A stretch of 64,000 nt of DNA, taken from contig NZ_JYJA01000039.1 in the NCBI RefSeq assembly GCF_000956465.1, forward strand, positions 248,001 to 312,000, in the 5' to 3' direction. The position numbers were made by a program, and so were the translations under genes. Origin of the DNA: Microbacterium trichothecenolyticum (GTDB taxonomy: Bacteria > Actinomycetota > Actinomycetes > Actinomycetales > Microbacteriaceae). This document shows, piece by piece, positions 1 through 9,084 of this stretch (position 1 is its first letter; each line of letters starts with the position of its first letter). The notes below the pieces were generated by a model that worked only from the letters and a program-made list of their open reading frames with translations, was not told the origin of the DNA and made no database searches.

Positions 1-225
1 GGCTACGTCGTCAGCGACAAGATGGACAAGACCATCGTCGTCGAGGTCGAGGACCGCGTGAAGCACCCGCTCTACGGCAAGGTCATCCGCCGCACCTCCA
101 AGGTGAAGGCGCACGACGAGACCAACTCCGCCGGCATCGGCGACCTCGTCCTCATCAACGAGACCCGCCCGCTGAGCGCCACCAAGCGCTGGCGTCTGGT
201 CGAGATCCTGGAGAAGGCCAAGTGA
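1..225 (+). CDS. rpsQ: 30S ribosomal protein S17, 3' part only
   Basis: The reading frame is open from base 1, so the N-terminus lies outside the window. The visible part carries the S17 core ([20 protein letters not shown], then a basic stretch with [10 protein letters not shown]) and the usual C-terminal end. S17 is a primary 16S rRNA binder with an OB fold. Its stop codon overlaps the GTG start of rplN by 4 nt (GTGA), which suggests translational coupling in the S10/spc operon. Confidence 0.97.
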   Translation, partial: GYVVSDKMDKTIVVEVEDRVKHPLYGKVIRRTSKVKAHDETNSAGIGDLVLINETRPLSATKRWRLVEILEKAK

Positions 226-590
226 TTCAGAACGAGTCCCGCCTCAAGGTCGCCGACAACACGGGCGCCAAGGAGCTGCTCACCATCCGCGTTCTCGGTG
301 GCTCGAACCGCCGTTACGCGGGTCTCGGTGACATCATCGTGGCCACCGTCAAGGACGCGATCCCGGGCGGCAACGTCAAGAAGGGCGACGTGGTCAAGGC
401 CGTCGTCGTCCGCACCGTCAAGCAGACCCGTCGCGCCGACGGTTCGTACATCAAGTTCGACGAGAACGCCGCCGTCATCCTGAAGAACGACGGGGAGCCC
501 CGCGGCACCCGCATCTTCGGACCGGTCGGTCGTGAGCTTCGCGACAAGAAGTTCATGAAGATCGTCTCGCTCGCACCGGAGGTGATCTGA
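222..590 (+). CDS. rplN: 50S ribosomal protein L14
   Basis: A 122-residue protein of normal length beginning [19 protein letters not shown], the conserved L14 N-terminus. L14 binds 23S rRNA at the subunit interface and forms inter-subunit bridge contacts. The start is GTG at 222, inside the stop of rpsQ (4-nt overlap). rplX follows 4 nt downstream, so the three genes form one tightly packed transcript. Confidence 0.98.
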   Translation: MIQNESRLKVADNTGAKELLTIRVLGGSNRRYAGLGDIIVATVKDAIPGGNVKKGDVVKAVVVRTVKQTRRADGSYIKFDENAAVILKNDGEPRGTRIFGPVGRELRDKKFMKIVSLAPEVI

Positions 591-594
591 CCCC

Positions 595-954
595 ATGGCC
601 AAGATCAAGAAGGGTGACCTGGTTCAGGTCATCACGGGCAAGAAGCAGGACAAGGGCGGCGACCGCGGCAAGCAGGGCAAGGTCCTCGAGGTCCTGTCCG
701 AGCAGAACCGCGTCATCGTCGAGGGCGTGAACTACGTCACGAAGCACAACCGTGTCGGTCAGTCGCAGCGCGGCACCAAGACGGGCGGCATCGAGACGAT
801 GGAAGCCCCCATCCACATCTCCAACGTCCAGGTCGTCGACCCCTCGACCAAGAAGCCGACCCGCGTCGGCCACCGTGTCGAGGAGCAGACCAAGGACGGC
901 GTGAAGCGCACCGTCCGCGTGCGTTACGCGAAGAAGTCAGGCAAGGACCTCTGA
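595..954 (+). CDS. rplX: 50S ribosomal protein L24
   Basis: 119 residues with the KOW motif near the N-terminus ([21 protein letters not shown]), as expected for L24, an assembly initiator protein that binds domain I of 23S rRNA. The C-terminal half has the typical bacterial extension (residues about 65-119). It starts 4 nt after the rplN stop and ends 2 nt before rplE, in the canonical L14-L24-L5 order. Confidence 0.98.
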   Translation: MAKIKKGDLVQVITGKKQDKGGDRGKQGKVLEVLSEQNRVIVEGVNYVTKHNRVGQSQRGTKTGGIETMEAPIHISNVQVVDPSTKKPTRVGHRVEEQTKDGVKRTVRVRYAKKSGKDL

Positions 955-956
955 AC

Positions 957-1547
957 ATGAGCACCACCACTGCCGTGGAGGCTGGCAAGATCCAGCCCCG
1001 CCTGAAGCAGAAGTACAACGCCGAGATCAAGAAGGCGCTGCAGGACGAGTTCGGCTACGAGAACGTCATGCAGATCCCGGGCCTGGTCAAGGTCGTCGTG
1101 AACACCGGTGTCGGCGAGGCCGCTCGCGACAGCAAGGTGATCGATGGTGCGGTCGACGACCTCACCAAGATCACCGGTCAGAAGCCGGTCGTGACCAAGG
1201 CCCGCAAGTCCATCGCGCAGTTCAAGCTGCGTGAGGGCCAGGCCATCGGCGCGCACGTCACCCTCCGTGGCGACCGCGCGTGGGAGTTCATCGACCGTCT
1301 CGTCAACCTGGCGCTGCCCCGCATCCGCGACTTCCGCGGCCTCTCGGGCGCCCAGTTCGACGGTCACGGCAACTACACCTTCGGTCTCCAGGAGCAGTCC
1401 GTGTTCCACGAGATCAACCAGGACAAGATCGACCGCGTCCGCGGCTTCGACATCACCATCGTGACGACGGCGAAGACGGACGCCGAGGGCCGCGCACTCC
1501 TGCGCGCCCTGGGCTTCCCGTTCAAGTCGGACGACGCGCAGGCGTAA
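957..1547 (+). CDS. rplE: 50S ribosomal protein L5
   Basis: 196 residues. Residues around 25-190 show the L5 fold signatures ([19 protein letters not shown], then [20 protein letters not shown] and [16 protein letters not shown]). L5 carries 5S rRNA into the central protuberance and contacts P-site tRNA. An N-terminal extension of about 20 residues ([15 protein letters not shown]) is somewhat longer than in Escherichia coli. Downstream, a hairpin and a 155-nt gap separate it from rpsH, where many actinobacteria carry the S14 gene. Confidence 0.98.
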   Translation: MSTTTAVEAGKIQPRLKQKYNAEIKKALQDEFGYENVMQIPGLVKVVVNTGVGEAARDSKVIDGAVDDLTKITGQKPVVTKARKSIAQFKLREGQAIGAHVTLRGDRAWEFIDRLVNLALPRIRDFRGLSGAQFDGHGNYTFGLQEQSVFHEINQDKIDRVRGFDITIVTTAKTDAEGRALLRALGFPFKSDDAQA

Positions 1548-1557
1548 TTCCTGAATC

Positions 1558-1599
1558 GGATGCCTCGACCCGGGCGCATGCGCGCGGGTCGAGGCATCC
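1558..1599 (+). terminator. Perfect 14-bp hairpin between rplE and rpsH
   Basis: Arms 1558-1571 and 1586-1599 are perfectly complementary (14 bp, loop 14 nt) and begin and end with GGATGC/GCATCC. There is no T-run, so if it terminates it is not a classical intrinsic terminator. It may be an attenuator or processing site inside the operon. Confidence 0.55.
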
Positions 1600-1702
1600 C
1601 CAGAACCAGCAATTGAAAACTGGCACAACTGAACATGGCAATCATGGAAGGTCGTCTGCCGTGTAACGGCAGCCGATACCTCGTGAACAAAGGAATCAAG
1701 AA

Positions 1703-2101
1703 ATGACAATGACAGACCCGGTCGCAGACATGCTGACCCGTCTGCGCAACGCGAACTCGGCGCACCACGACTCCGTGTCGCTGCCGAGCTCCAAGCTCAA
1801 GACCCACATCGCCGAGATCCTCAAGCAGGAGGGCTACATCTCCGCGTGGGAGGTCAGCGACGCCCGCGTCGGCTCGACCCTCACCCTGACGCTCAAGTAC
1901 GGCCCGAACCGCGAGCGGTCGATCGCCGGCATCAAGCGCGTCTCGAAGCCCGGCCTCCGCGTGTACGCGAAGTCCACCGAGATCCCCCGCGTCCTCGGCG
2001 GCCTCGGCGTCGCGATCCTGTCCACCTCCTCCGGTCTCCTCACGGACCGTCAGGCAGAGCAGAAGGGCGTGGGTGGGGAAGTCCTCGCCTACGTGTGGTG
2101 A
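1703..2101 (+). CDS. rpsH: 30S ribosomal protein S8
   Basis: 132 residues starting [18 protein letters not shown], the standard S8 N-terminus, and ending in the conserved [12 protein letters not shown]8 binds helix 21 of 16S rRNA and in many bacteria is the translational repressor of the spc operon. ATG at 1703 is preferred over ATG at 1709 because the AAAGGA ribosome binding site (about 1690-1695) is then about 7 nt away. Confidence 0.98.
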   Translation: MTMTDPVADMLTRLRNANSAHHDSVSLPSSKLKTHIAEILKQEGYISAWEVSDARVGSTLTLTLKYGPNRERSIAGIKRVSKPGLRVYAKSTEIPRVLGGLGVAILSTSSGLLTDRQAEQKGVGGEVLAYVW

Positions 2102-2107
2102 TCTGAC

Positions 2108-2644
2108 ATGTCGAGAATCGGTCGTCTTCCGATCGACATCCCCGCCGGCGTGACCGTTTCGGTCGATGGCCAGGATGTCGCCGTCAAGGGCCCGAAGGGC
2201 GAGCTCCTGCTCACCGTGGCCCGTCCCATCGAAGTCAAGGTCGAGGACAGCCAGGTCGTCGTGACCCGTCCCGACGACGAGCGCGCCTCGCGTTCGCTGC
2301 ACGGCCTGACCCGCACGCTCATCAACAACAACATCATCGGTGTCACCCAGGGCTACACCAAGGGTCTCGAGGTCGTCGGCACGGGTTACCGCGTCGCGCA
2401 GAAGGGCACGGCGGTCGAGTTCGCTCTCGGCTTCTCGCACCCCGTCCTCGTCGAGGCGCCCGAGGGCATCACCCTGACCGTCGAGGGCAACAACAAGCTC
2501 ACGGTCGCGGGCATCGACAAGCAGGCCGTCGGCGAGGCCGCGGCCAACATCCGCAAGATCCGCAAGCCCGAGCCGTACAAGGGCAAGGGTGTGCGCTACG
2601 CCGGCGAGGTCGTTCGGCGCAAGGCCGGAAAGGCTGGTAAGTAA
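2108..2644 (+). CDS. rplF: 50S ribosomal protein L6
   Basis: 178 residues with the two repeated L6 domains. The N-terminus [17 protein letters not shown] and the C-terminal signature [20 protein letters not shown] are diagnostic. L6 sits at the base of the L7/L12 stalk near the sarcin-ricin loop. It starts 6 nt after rpsH and is followed by rplR after 2 nt. Confidence 0.98.
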   Translation: MSRIGRLPIDIPAGVTVSVDGQDVAVKGPKGELLLTVARPIEVKVEDSQVVVTRPDDERASRSLHGLTRTLINNNIIGVTQGYTKGLEVVGTGYRVAQKGTAVEFALGFSHPVLVEAPEGITLTVEGNNKLTVAGIDKQAVGEAAANIRKIRKPEPYKGKGVRYAGEVVRRKAGKAGK

Positions 2645-2646
2645 CC

Positions 2647-3006
2647 ATGGCTGTGAAGTCGAAGTCCGACGCGCGCGCGCGTCGTCACGCCCGCCTTCGC
2701 AAGAAGGTCGTCGGCACCACCGAGCGTCCCCGCCTGGTCGTCACGCGTTCGTCGCGTCACGTGTTCGTGCAGCTCGTCGACGACAGCAAGGGCCACACCG
2801 TGGCCTCTGCCTCGACCCTCGAGACCGACCTGCGTGCGTCCGACGCTGACAAGACCGCCAAGGCCCGCAAGGTCGGCGAGCTTCTCGCCGAGCGTGCGAA
2901 GGCCGCCGGCGTCTCGGACGTCGTGTTCGACCGTGGCGGCAACCGCTACGCCGGCCGTGTCGCGGCGATCGCCGACGGCGCCCGTGAGGGAGGTCTGAAC
3001 CTGTGA
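2647..3006 (+). CDS. rplR: 50S ribosomal protein L18
   Basis: 119 residues. The basic N-terminus ([20 protein letters not shown]) and the C-terminal [26 protein letters not shown] are the L18 hallmarks. The protein binds 5S rRNA together with L5 and L25. Its stop overlaps the GTG at 3003 (GTGA), which couples it to rpsE if that start is used. Confidence 0.98.
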   Translation: MAVKSKSDARARRHARLRKKVVGTTERPRLVVTRSSRHVFVQLVDDSKGHTVASASTLETDLRASDADKTAKARKVGELLAERAKAAGVSDVVFDRGGNRYAGRVAAIADGAREGGLNL

Positions 3007-3692
3007 GTGACAACAAGGAGAACATCGTGACCGAGCAGGCTGCTGCCGAGGCCCAGGCCCCGGCTGCTGATGCGCCCGCCGAGCGCGAGCGCGAGCCGCG
3101 CCGCGGTGGTCGCGAGCGCAACCAGACCCGCGGTGACCGCGGTGGTCGCGACCGCAACGAGAGCCAGTTCCTCGAGCGCGTCGTCACCATCAACCGCGTG
3201 TCGAAGGTCGTCAAGGGTGGTCGTCGCTTCAGCTTCACCGCGCTCGTCGTCGTCGGCGACGGCAACGGTGTGGTGGGCGTCGGCTACGGCAAGGCCCGCG
3301 AGGTGCCCCTGGCGATCTCGAAGGGTGTCGAAGAGGCCAAGCGCAACTTCTTCCGCGTGCCGCGCGTCGGCTCGACCATCCCGCACCCGGTGCAGGGTGA
3401 GGCCGCGGCCGGTGTGGTGCTGCTGCGCCCCGCCGCCGCCGGTACCGGTGTCATCGCCGGTGGCCCGGTGCGTGCCGTCCTCGAGTGCGCCGGTATCCAC
3501 GACGTGCTGTCGAAGTCGCTCGGCTCGTCGAACACGATCAACATCGTCCACGCGACGGTGGAGGCCCTGAAGCAGCTCGAGGAGCCCCGTGCGGTCGCCG
3601 CGCGTCGCGGTCTCGACTTCGACCAGGTCGCCCCCGCCCGTCTCGTCCGTGCCGAGGCTGAGGCCGCGGCCGCTGCGAAGGCAGGTGTCTGA
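3003..3692 (+). CDS. rpsE: 30S ribosomal protein S5
   Basis: 229 residues. The S5 double-stranded RNA-binding domain and C-terminal domain occupy about residues 55-215 ([20 protein letters not shown], later [20 protein letters not shown]). S5 acts in decoding accuracy and mRNA unwinding. The first 50 residues form a low-complexity Ala/Glu/Arg-rich tail. Two starts are possible: GTG 3003, overlapping the L18 stop with GGGAGG 10 nt upstream, or GTG 3027 with AAGGAG at 3015-3020. The second would remove eight residues. Confidence 0.97.
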   Translation: MSDNKENIVTEQAAAEAQAPAADAPAEREREPRRGGRERNQTRGDRGGRDRNESQFLERVVTINRVSKVVKGGRRFSFTALVVVGDGNGVVGVGYGKAREVPLAISKGVEEAKRNFFRVPRVGSTIPHPVQGEAAAGVVLLRPAAAGTGVIAGGPVRAVLECAGIHDVLSKSLGSSNTINIVHATVEALKQLEEPRAVAARRGLDFDQVAPARLVRAEAEAAAAAKAGV

Positions 3693-3877
3693 TGGCTGCG
3701 CGCCTGAAGGTTACGCAGGTCAAGTCCAAGGTAAGCGAGAAGCAGAACCAGCGTGACACGCTGCGTTCGCTCGGTCTGAAGCGGATCGGCGACTCGGTCG
3801 TCCGCCCCGACGACGCGCAGACGCGCGGCTACGTCCGGACCGTCGCGCACCTCGTGAAGGTTGAGGAGATCGACTGA
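3692..3877 (+). CDS. rpmD: 50S ribosomal protein L30
   Basis: 61 residues, the normal bacterial L30 length, with the conserved [20 protein letters not shown] and the [14 protein letters not shown] segment. It overlaps the rpsE stop and the rplO start by one base each (TGATG), so S5, L30 and L15 are probably translationally coupled. Confidence 0.97.
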   Translation: MAARLKVTQVKSKVSEKQNQRDTLRSLGLKRIGDSVVRPDDAQTRGYVRTVAHLVKVEEID

Positions 3878-4488
3878 TGGCTGAGAAGAACGACGCCGTC
3901 GAGGCCGAGAAGGCCCCGAAGAAGGCTGCTGCTCCCAAGGCTGCCGCCGAGAAGAAGGCCCCCGCGAAGGCTGCCGCCGCCAAGGCCGACAAGGCTGAGA
4001 AGGCGCCCGCCAAGAAGGCCGCCGCCAAGAAGGACGTCCCGGCCTCGCGCCCGGGCGTGCTGAAGGTGCACCACCTGCGTCCGGTCCCGGGCTCGAACAC
4101 CGCCAAGACCCGCGTGGGTCGCGGTGAGGGCTCCAAGGGCAAGACGGCGGGTCGCGGTACCAAGGGTACGAAGGCCCGCTACCAGGTCAAGGTCGGCTTC
4201 GAGGGTGGGCAGATGCCGCTGCACATGCGCACCCCGAAGCTCCGCGGCTTCAAGAACCCGTTCCGCGTCGAGTACCAGGTCGTGAACCTGGACAAGCTCG
4301 CGGAGCTGTACCCGGCTGGTGGCGACGTCACCATCGGCGACCTGGTCGCCAAGGGTGCAGTGCGCAAGAACGAGAAGGTCAAGGTGCTGGGCACCGGCGA
4401 CATCTCGGTGAAGCTCAACGTGTCGGTCGACAAGGTCTCGGCTTCCGCCGAGCAGAAGATCGTCGCCGCGGGCGGCGCCGTCAAGTAA
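3877..4488 (+). CDS. rplO: 50S ribosomal protein L15 with long Lys/Ala N-terminal tail
   Basis: 203 residues against about 145-150 for typical L15. The L15 core starts near residue 58 ([20 protein letters not shown], then [17 protein letters not shown]). Residues 1-57 are an added, almost pure Ala/Lys/Glu/Pro tail. L15 is a late 50S assembly protein. The ATG at 3877 overlaps the rpmD stop, and no equally good start lies at the core, so the tail appears to be real protein. A hairpin follows the gene. Confidence 0.96.
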   Translation: MAEKNDAVEAEKAPKKAAAPKAAAEKKAPAKAAAAKADKAEKAPAKKAAAKKDVPASRPGVLKVHHLRPVPGSNTAKTRVGRGEGSKGKTAGRGTKGTKARYQVKVGFEGGQMPLHMRTPKLRGFKNPFRVEYQVVNLDKLAELYPAGGDVTIGDLVAKGAVRKNEKVKVLGTGDISVKLNVSVDKVSASAEQKIVAAGGAVK

Positions 4489-4496
4489 TACGCACA

Positions 4497-4530
4497 CAGT
4501 GGGGGTCGGAGCTTGCTCCGGCCCCCACTG
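4497..4530 (+). terminator. Hairpin between rplO and secY
   Basis: Arms 4497-4512 and 4515-4530 pair over about 15 bp with one G-U pair. The sequence continues GGTTACCCTGG with no T-run. It may partly terminate or protect the ribosomal transcript. TTACCCT just after it could be a weak -10 for secY-adk-map. Confidence 0.55.
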
Positions 4531-4587
4531 GGTTACCCTGGACGTCGGTACGTCTGCCGTGCCGATGCCCCCTCTGGAGGAATCCTC

Positions 4588-5910
4588 TTGTTCAGCGCCA
4601 TCGCGCGGATCTTCCGCACCCCCGACCTTCGGCGGAAGATCGCATTCACCCTGGCGATCATCGCCCTGTACCGCTTCGGCGCGCACGTTCCTGCGCCCTT
4701 CGTCGACTTCCCGAACGTGCAGTCGTGTCTGCGGCAGTCCGCCGGCACCGAGGGCCTCCTCTCGCTGGTGAACCTCTTCTCCGGCGGCGCCCTCCTGCAG
4801 CTGTCGATCTTCGCCCTCGGCGTCATGCCGTACATCACGGCGACGATCATCGTGCAGCTGCTGCGCGTCGTCATCCCGCACTTCGAAACCCTCTACAAGG
4901 AGGGCCAGGCGGGCCAGGCCAAGCTCACGCAGTACACGCGCTACCTCACGATCGCGCTCGCGCTCCTGCAGTCGACGACGCTCGTCACCGTCGCGCGCAG
5001 CGGCCAGCTCTTCGGGACCACCGGTGTTCCCGAGTGCGAGAACCTCCTCACGAACGACGTGTGGTGGGCTCAGCTGCTCATGATCATCACGATGACCGCC
5101 GGCACCGGCCTCATCATGTGGTTCGCCGAACTCGTCACCGAGCGCGGCATCGGCAACGGCATGTCGCTGCTGATCTTCACCTCGATCGCCGCCGCGTTCC
5201 CCGCCTCGATGTGGGCGATCTGGCAGTCCAAGGGCTTCGAGGTCTTCCTGCTCGTCCTGGCCGTCGGCATCGTCGTCGTCGCGCTCGTCGTCTTCGTCGA
5301 GCAGTCCCAGCGCCGCATCCCCGTGCAGTACGCCAAGCGCATGGTCGGCCGGCGCACCTACGGCGGCACGAACACGTACATCCCGATCAAGGTCAACATG
5401 GCCGGCGTCGTGCCCGTGATCTTCGCCTCGTCGCTCCTGTACATCCCGGCGCTCATCGCGCAGTTCAACCAGCCGCAGGCGGGCGAAGAGGTTCCGGCCT
5501 GGGTCGCATGGATCCAGCTGTACCTCGTGCGCGGCGACCACCCGCTGTACATGGCGCTGTACTTCCTCCTCATCGTCGGCTTCACGTACTTCTACGTCGC
5601 GATCACGTTCAACCCGGTCGAGGTCGCCGACAACATGAAGAAGTACGGCGGCTTCATCCCCGGCATCCGTGCCGGTCGCCCCACGGCGGAGTACCTGGAC
5701 TACGTGCTCACGCGCATCACGCTCCCGGGCTCGATCTACCTCGGTCTGATCGCGCTCCTGCCGCTCATCGCCCTCGCGACGGTCGGCGCCAACCAGAACT
5801 TCCCGTTCGGCGGCGCCTCGATCCTCATCATCGTCGGTGTGGGTCTCGAGACGGTGAAGCAGATCGACGCACAGCTGCAGCAGCGCCACTACGAAGGGCT
5901 CCTCCGATGA
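4588..5910 (+). CDS. secY: Protein translocase subunit SecY
   Basis: 440 residues from TTG at 4588, with GGAGG at 4577-4581 as ribosome binding site. Upstream in-frame codons would add an implausible stretch that lies in the hairpin. The product starts MFSAIARIFRTPDLRRKI and shows the ten-helix SecY pattern, including the plug region after helix 1 and the C-terminal cytosolic loop (VGRRTYGGTNTYIPIKVNMA). It is the channel of the Sec translocon in the membrane. The ATG of adk overlaps its stop (ATGA). Confidence 0.97.
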   Translation: MFSAIARIFRTPDLRRKIAFTLAIIALYRFGAHVPAPFVDFPNVQSCLRQSAGTEGLLSLVNLFSGGALLQLSIFALGVMPYITATIIVQLLRVVIPHFETLYKEGQAGQAKLTQYTRYLTIALALLQSTTLVTVARSGQLFGTTGVPECENLLTNDVWWAQLLMIITMTAGTGLIMWFAELVTERGIGNGMSLLIFTSIAAAFPASMWAIWQSKGFEVFLLVLAVGIVVVALVVFVEQSQRRIPVQYAKRMVGRRTYGGTNTYIPIKVNMAGVVPVIFASSLLYIPALIAQFNQPQAGEEVPAWVAWIQLYLVRGDHPLYMALYFLLIVGFTYFYVAITFNPVEVADNMKKYGGFIPGIRAGRPTAEYLDYVLTRITLPGSIYLGLIALLPLIALATVGANQNFPFGGASILIIVGVGLETVKQIDAQLQQRHYEGLLR

Positions 5911-6500
5911 CGCGACTTCTTATCGTCGGCCCGCAGGGGTCGGGCAAGGGCACGCAGGGCATCCGCATCGCCGAGGCCTTCGGCGTCCCGGCCATCTCGA
6001 CGGGCGACGTGTTCCGCGCCGCCGTCGCGGACGGCTCGGACCTCGGCAGCCAGGTCAAGGCCATCATCGAAGCGGGAGACCTGGTCCCCGACGAGCTGAC
6101 CAGCGCCGTGGTGCGCGAGCGCCTGTCGCAAGCGGACGCCGAGGGCGGGTTCCTGCTCGACGGCTACCCTCGCAACGTCGCACAGGTCATGCACCTCGAC
6201 GAATTCCTCGAAGGACGCGACGAGGAGCTCGACGCCGTGATCCTGCTCGACGTCCCGCGCGACGAGAGCATCTCGCGCATCGCGCTGCGCGCACAGGAGC
6301 AGGGCCGCACAGACGACACCGAAGAGGTGATCGCGAACCGCCTGTCGATCTACGAGCGTGAGACCGCTCCGATCCTCGGCGTGTACGAGGCGCGCGACCT
6401 CGTGGTGCACATCGATGGCATGGGCACTCTCGACGAGATCACCGAGCGGATCGTGTCCGCCCTCGAGGCGCGCGGGCTCGTCCGCGTCCCCGTCGCCTGA
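5907..6500 (+). CDS. adk: Adenylate kinase, short type
   Basis: 197 residues. The P-loop GPQGSGKGT is at residues 8-16, followed by the AMP-binding STGDVFR and the nucleotide-binding DGYPRN motif. It converts ATP plus AMP to two ADP. The protein is of the short class that lacks the approximately 27-residue zinc/LID insertion of long bacterial enzymes. Its start overlaps the secY stop by 4 nt, and map starts 4 nt after its stop, giving the common secY-adk-map order. Confidence 0.97.
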   Translation: MTRLLIVGPQGSGKGTQGIRIAEAFGVPAISTGDVFRAAVADGSDLGSQVKAIIEAGDLVPDELTSAVVRERLSQADAEGGFLLDGYPRNVAQVMHLDEFLEGRDEELDAVILLDVPRDESISRIALRAQEQGRTDDTEEVIANRLSIYERETAPILGVYEARDLVVHIDGMGTLDEITERIVSALEARGLVRVPVA

Positions 6501-6504
6501 TCCC

Positions 6505-7347
6505 GTGTCGCTTCGCCGTTCGATCTACAAGTCGCCCGCCCAGCTGCGGGCGATGGTGGAGCCCGGGCTCATCACGGCCGCGGCGCTCGACGCGGCCCGC
6601 AGCCTGATCGCTCCGGGCGTGACGACGGCGGAGCTGGATGCCGCGGCATCCGCTCTCATCACCGGCCGAGGCGCGAAGTCCAACTTCCAGATGGTGCGCG
6701 GGTACCGCCACACCATCTGCGCCTCAGTCAACGAAGAGGTCGTTCACGGCATCCCCGGCGACCGGGTGCTCGCGCCCGGCGACATCCTCTCGATCGACGC
6801 CGGAGCGGAGTACAAGGGCTGGAACGGGGACTCCGCGTTCACGTTCGTCCTCCCGGACGACAGTCGACCCGAGGTGGTCGCTGCGCGGCAGCGCCTCTCG
6901 GACGTGACCGAGGGGTCGCTGTGGGCGGGAATCGCCGCGCTCGCGACCGCGAAGCACATCGGCGAGGTCGGCACTGCGATCCAGGAGCACATCGAGGCGA
7001 ACTCACCGGACTCCGGCACGTACGGCATCCTGCGCGAGTACGTCGGGCACGGCATCGGCCGCAAGATGCACGAGTCGCCCTCGGTGTTCAACTACCGCGT
7101 CGCCGATCCGGGCCCCGAGGTGCGGCCTGGACTGGTGCTCGCCATCGAGCCCATGGTCGTGATCGGCGACCAGGCCACGTTCGTCGAGGACGACGGATGG
7201 ACGGTCTCCACGATCGACGGCACCGCCGGCTCCCACTGGGAGCACAGCGTCGCCGTTCACGAAGACGGAATCTGGGTGCTCACCGCACCCGACGGCGGCG
7301 CCGCGGGCCTTGCGCCCTTCGGCGTGACCCCGCGCGAGATCGCCTAG
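6505..7347 (+). CDS. map: Methionine aminopeptidase, type I
   Basis: 280 residues from GTG 6505 (MSLRRSIYKSPAQLRAM). The metal ligands are visible: Asp in SIDAGAEYKGW, Asp in NGDSAFTF, His in GHGIGRKMHESP, Glu in AIEPMVV and Glu in EHSVAV. The enzyme removes the initiator Met from nascent proteins in the cytosol. It is the last gene of the secY-adk-map group. The codons at 6636-6651 contain a perfect GGATGCCGCGGCATCC palindrome. Confidence 0.95.
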   Translation: MSLRRSIYKSPAQLRAMVEPGLITAAALDAARSLIAPGVTTAELDAAASALITGRGAKSNFQMVRGYRHTICASVNEEVVHGIPGDRVLAPGDILSIDAGAEYKGWNGDSAFTFVLPDDSRPEVVAARQRLSDVTEGSLWAGIAALATAKHIGEVGTAIQEHIEANSPDSGTYGILREYVGHGIGRKMHESPSVFNYRVADPGPEVRPGLVLAIEPMVVIGDQATFVEDDGWTVSTIDGTAGSHWEHSVAVHEDGIWVLTAPDGGAAGLAPFGVTPREIA

Positions 7348-7357
7348 GAGGCTCCAC

Positions 7358-8056
7358 ATGGCGCAGACGGCACGCAAGACCAACTGGTTCGCGATCTGGG
7401 TGACCCTGGGCGTCGTGGTGGCGCTCGTCCTCGTCACCGTGCTCGTGGTCACCTTGAACAACGCGGCCACGCCCAAGCCACTGCCGACCGAGGTGACCAC
7501 GCCGTCCGCGTCGAACATCGACAGCGAGACCGGCGCGATCACCGTCGGCACCGGCGAGGACACCCTCGGCACCTACGTCGACTTCATGTGCCCCGTCTGC
7601 AACCAGTTCGAGCAGGTCTACGGCGCCGAGATCCAGAGCATGGTCGACGACGGCAGCATCACGCTCGAGATCCACCCGATCTCGATCCTCGACGTCCAGT
7701 CGAGCGGCACCCAGTACTCGACGCGCGCCGCGAATGCCGCCTACTGCGTCGCCGTCGCCGACGCCGACGCGTCGCTGCCCTTCCTGCAGGCGATGTTCGA
7801 GAACCAGCCCTCCGAGGGCTCGAAGGGCCTCACGAACAGCGAGATCCTCGACATCGCGTCGGGCGTCGGCGTCACGGGGATCGACGCCTGCGTCAACGAC
7901 GGCACCTACGCCGGCTACGTCACGGCCATGACCGCCGAGACCCCGATCCAGCCGGGCTCTTCGGGCATCGGCACCCCGACCATCACCGTCAACGGACAGG
8001 TCATCGCGAACTCGTCGCTTCCGCCCGCGGGTTCGCTCGCGACGCTGTTCGAATAG
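7358..8056 (+). CDS. Membrane-anchored DsbA-like thioredoxin-fold protein
   Basis: 232 residues with a signal-anchor helix at about 11-33, a Thr/Pro-rich spacer and a DsbA-type thioredoxin domain. The redox motif is C78-P-V-C81, and the likely cis-Pro loop is GIGTPTITVNG. It matches the thioredoxin_4/DsbA group that acts outside the membrane in disulfide formation or isomerisation in actinobacteria. AGGAGG (7347-7352) precedes the ATG. It is 10 nt from map and may be cotranscribed. The partner (VKOR or CcdA type) is not in the window. Confidence 0.88.
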   Translation: MAQTARKTNWFAIWVTLGVVVALVLVTVLVVTLNNAATPKPLPTEVTTPSASNIDSETGAITVGTGEDTLGTYVDFMCPVCNQFEQVYGAEIQSMVDDGSITLEIHPISILDVQSSGTQYSTRAANAAYCVAVADADASLPFLQAMFENQPSEGSKGLTNSEILDIASGVGVTGIDACVNDGTYAGYVTAMTAETPIQPGSSGIGTPTITVNGQVIANSSLPPAGSLATLFE

Positions 8057-8066
8057 GCGACGGGGT

Positions 8067-8095
8067 ACCGGATGCCGCGGCCGGCGGCATCCGGT
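8067..8095 (+). terminator. 12-bp hairpin after the DsbA-like gene
   Basis: Arms 8067-8078 and 8084-8095 are perfect complements with a 5-nt loop and contain GGATGC/GCATCC. There is no T-run. It is a probable transcript end for the map/DsbA-like unit. Confidence 0.6.
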
Positions 8096-8170
8096 GCTCC
8101 GCTGTCGTCTCTGCCGACGCTTCCGGCGCGCCACCCCCGCCACTACGCTTCGGCTAGGAAGGCGGGTGGG

Positions 8171-8649
8171 ATGAGCGGAACCAGGCGGAGGTCGTTGTTG
8201 CGCGCCGCTCTGATCGCGGCGCCCGGTGTCGAAGGCCTCGTGATCGTCCAGGGGGACGCCGACTTCACCAAGTCACCGGGTGGCACCTTCAACGTCGGCT
8301 GGGTCGGCGTCGGGTCGGGTGTGGTTCCGACGCCGGGCGAAGTGATGCTCGCGGTCGGAGGCGATCTGTCGGTCGGAGCCGGCACCGTGCTCGATGTCGG
8401 CGCCAACGCCAGGGACGCCTCGGACGAGCTCCTCGGCGGCAACGTCGACGTCGGCGGGATCACCACGCCCGACTACGAGACGGACGGCTCTCGCTACAGG
8501 CTCAACAACGGGGCGCTGCAGCAGGAACTGGGCGCCGCGGCCACGGCTCCGTGGTCGACGTGGGGCGGGCGATCGCGATGGGCGGGGGGCTGCTCATCGG
8601 AGGAGCCGTGGTCGTGCTCATCACCGTGGTGCGTCGCCGGCGATCCTGA
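8171..8649 (+). pseudogene. Choice-of-anchor-A-like surface protein remnant, frameshifted
   Basis: One frame from ATG 8171 gives GLVIVQGDADFTKSPGGTFN, then NVGWVGVGSGVVPTPGE and a GGNVDVGG end, which resembles a choice-of-anchor A domain of secreted actinobacterial proteins. The reading then degenerates after about 8545. In another frame (8542-8649) the same DNA encodes a credible C-terminal anchor, [17 protein letters not shown] followed by RRRRS and a stop. A single indel near 8520-8545 would join the two. No proper signal peptide is visible at the N-terminus and the domain is short, so the gene looks truncated as well. A TACGCT box lies at 8144-8149. Confidence 0.55.
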
Positions 8650-8677
8650 GTGCGAGCCGTGACCGCACCGCGGCCAT

Positions 8678-8718
8678 TTGCCGCGGCATCCACTATCACG
8701 TATGCTTGATCTTTGGTG
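8678..8718 (+). promoter_or_regulatory. Promoter of the infA/alpha operon
   Basis: TTGCCG (8678-8683), a 17-bp spacer and TATGCT (8701-8706), then TGATCTTTGGTG (8707-8718). The 13 bases TTGATCTTTGGTG recur in the same register after the -10 box of rplM at 50327-50339. Transcription should start near 8713 and leave a leader of about 85 nt before infA. Confidence 0.7.
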
Positions 8719-8798
8719 CGTTGCGCCTTTATTGGCGTGTCGTTGCACCGATCCCATCCACCGCAGATCGACCGGTCTGCACAAGTGTTAGCGAGCGT

Positions 8799-9020
8799 AT
8801 GGCGAAGAAAGACGGTGTCATCGAGATCGAGGGCGTCGTGTCCGAGGCGCTGCCCAACGCGATGTTCCGCGTTGAGCTCAGCAACGGCCACAAGGTCCTC
8901 GCGACGATCTCCGGCAAGATGCGGCAGAACTACATCCGCATCATCCCCGAGGACCGTGTCGTCGTGGAGCTGTCGCCCTACGACCTCACCCGCGGGCGAA
9001 TCGTCTACCGCTACCGCTAG
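8799..9020 (+). CDS. infA: Translation initiation factor IF-1
   Basis: 73 residues, full length, beginning [20 protein letters not shown] with the S1/OB-fold core ([18 protein letters not shown]). IF-1 occupies the ribosomal A site during initiation. The ribosome binding site before ATG 8799 is poor (GCGAGCGT). The gene heads a canonical infA-rpmJ-rpsM-rpsK-rpoA-rplQ cluster and has a strong-looking promoter at 8678. Confidence 0.98.
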   Translation: MAKKDGVIEIEGVVSEALPNAMFRVELSNGHKVLATISGKMRQNYIRIIPEDRVVVELSPYDLTRGRIVYRYR

Positions 9021-9084
9021 ACCGGTCGAGAAGTAACACCCCAGGCTCCGGCCTGCCCGGTGAAGACAGCGAAGAGAAGAAATC

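Noticed and set aside
3829..5889. Minus-strand frame of 686 codons opposite rplO and secY
   Set aside because: Antisense to two conserved genes, low-complexity Asp/Arg/Glu/His composition and no recognisable domain.
5907..6500. Adenylate kinase as truncated because it is shorter than the Escherichia coli enzyme
   Set aside because: All core motifs are present; the short form lacking the LID insertion is a normal variant in actinobacteria.
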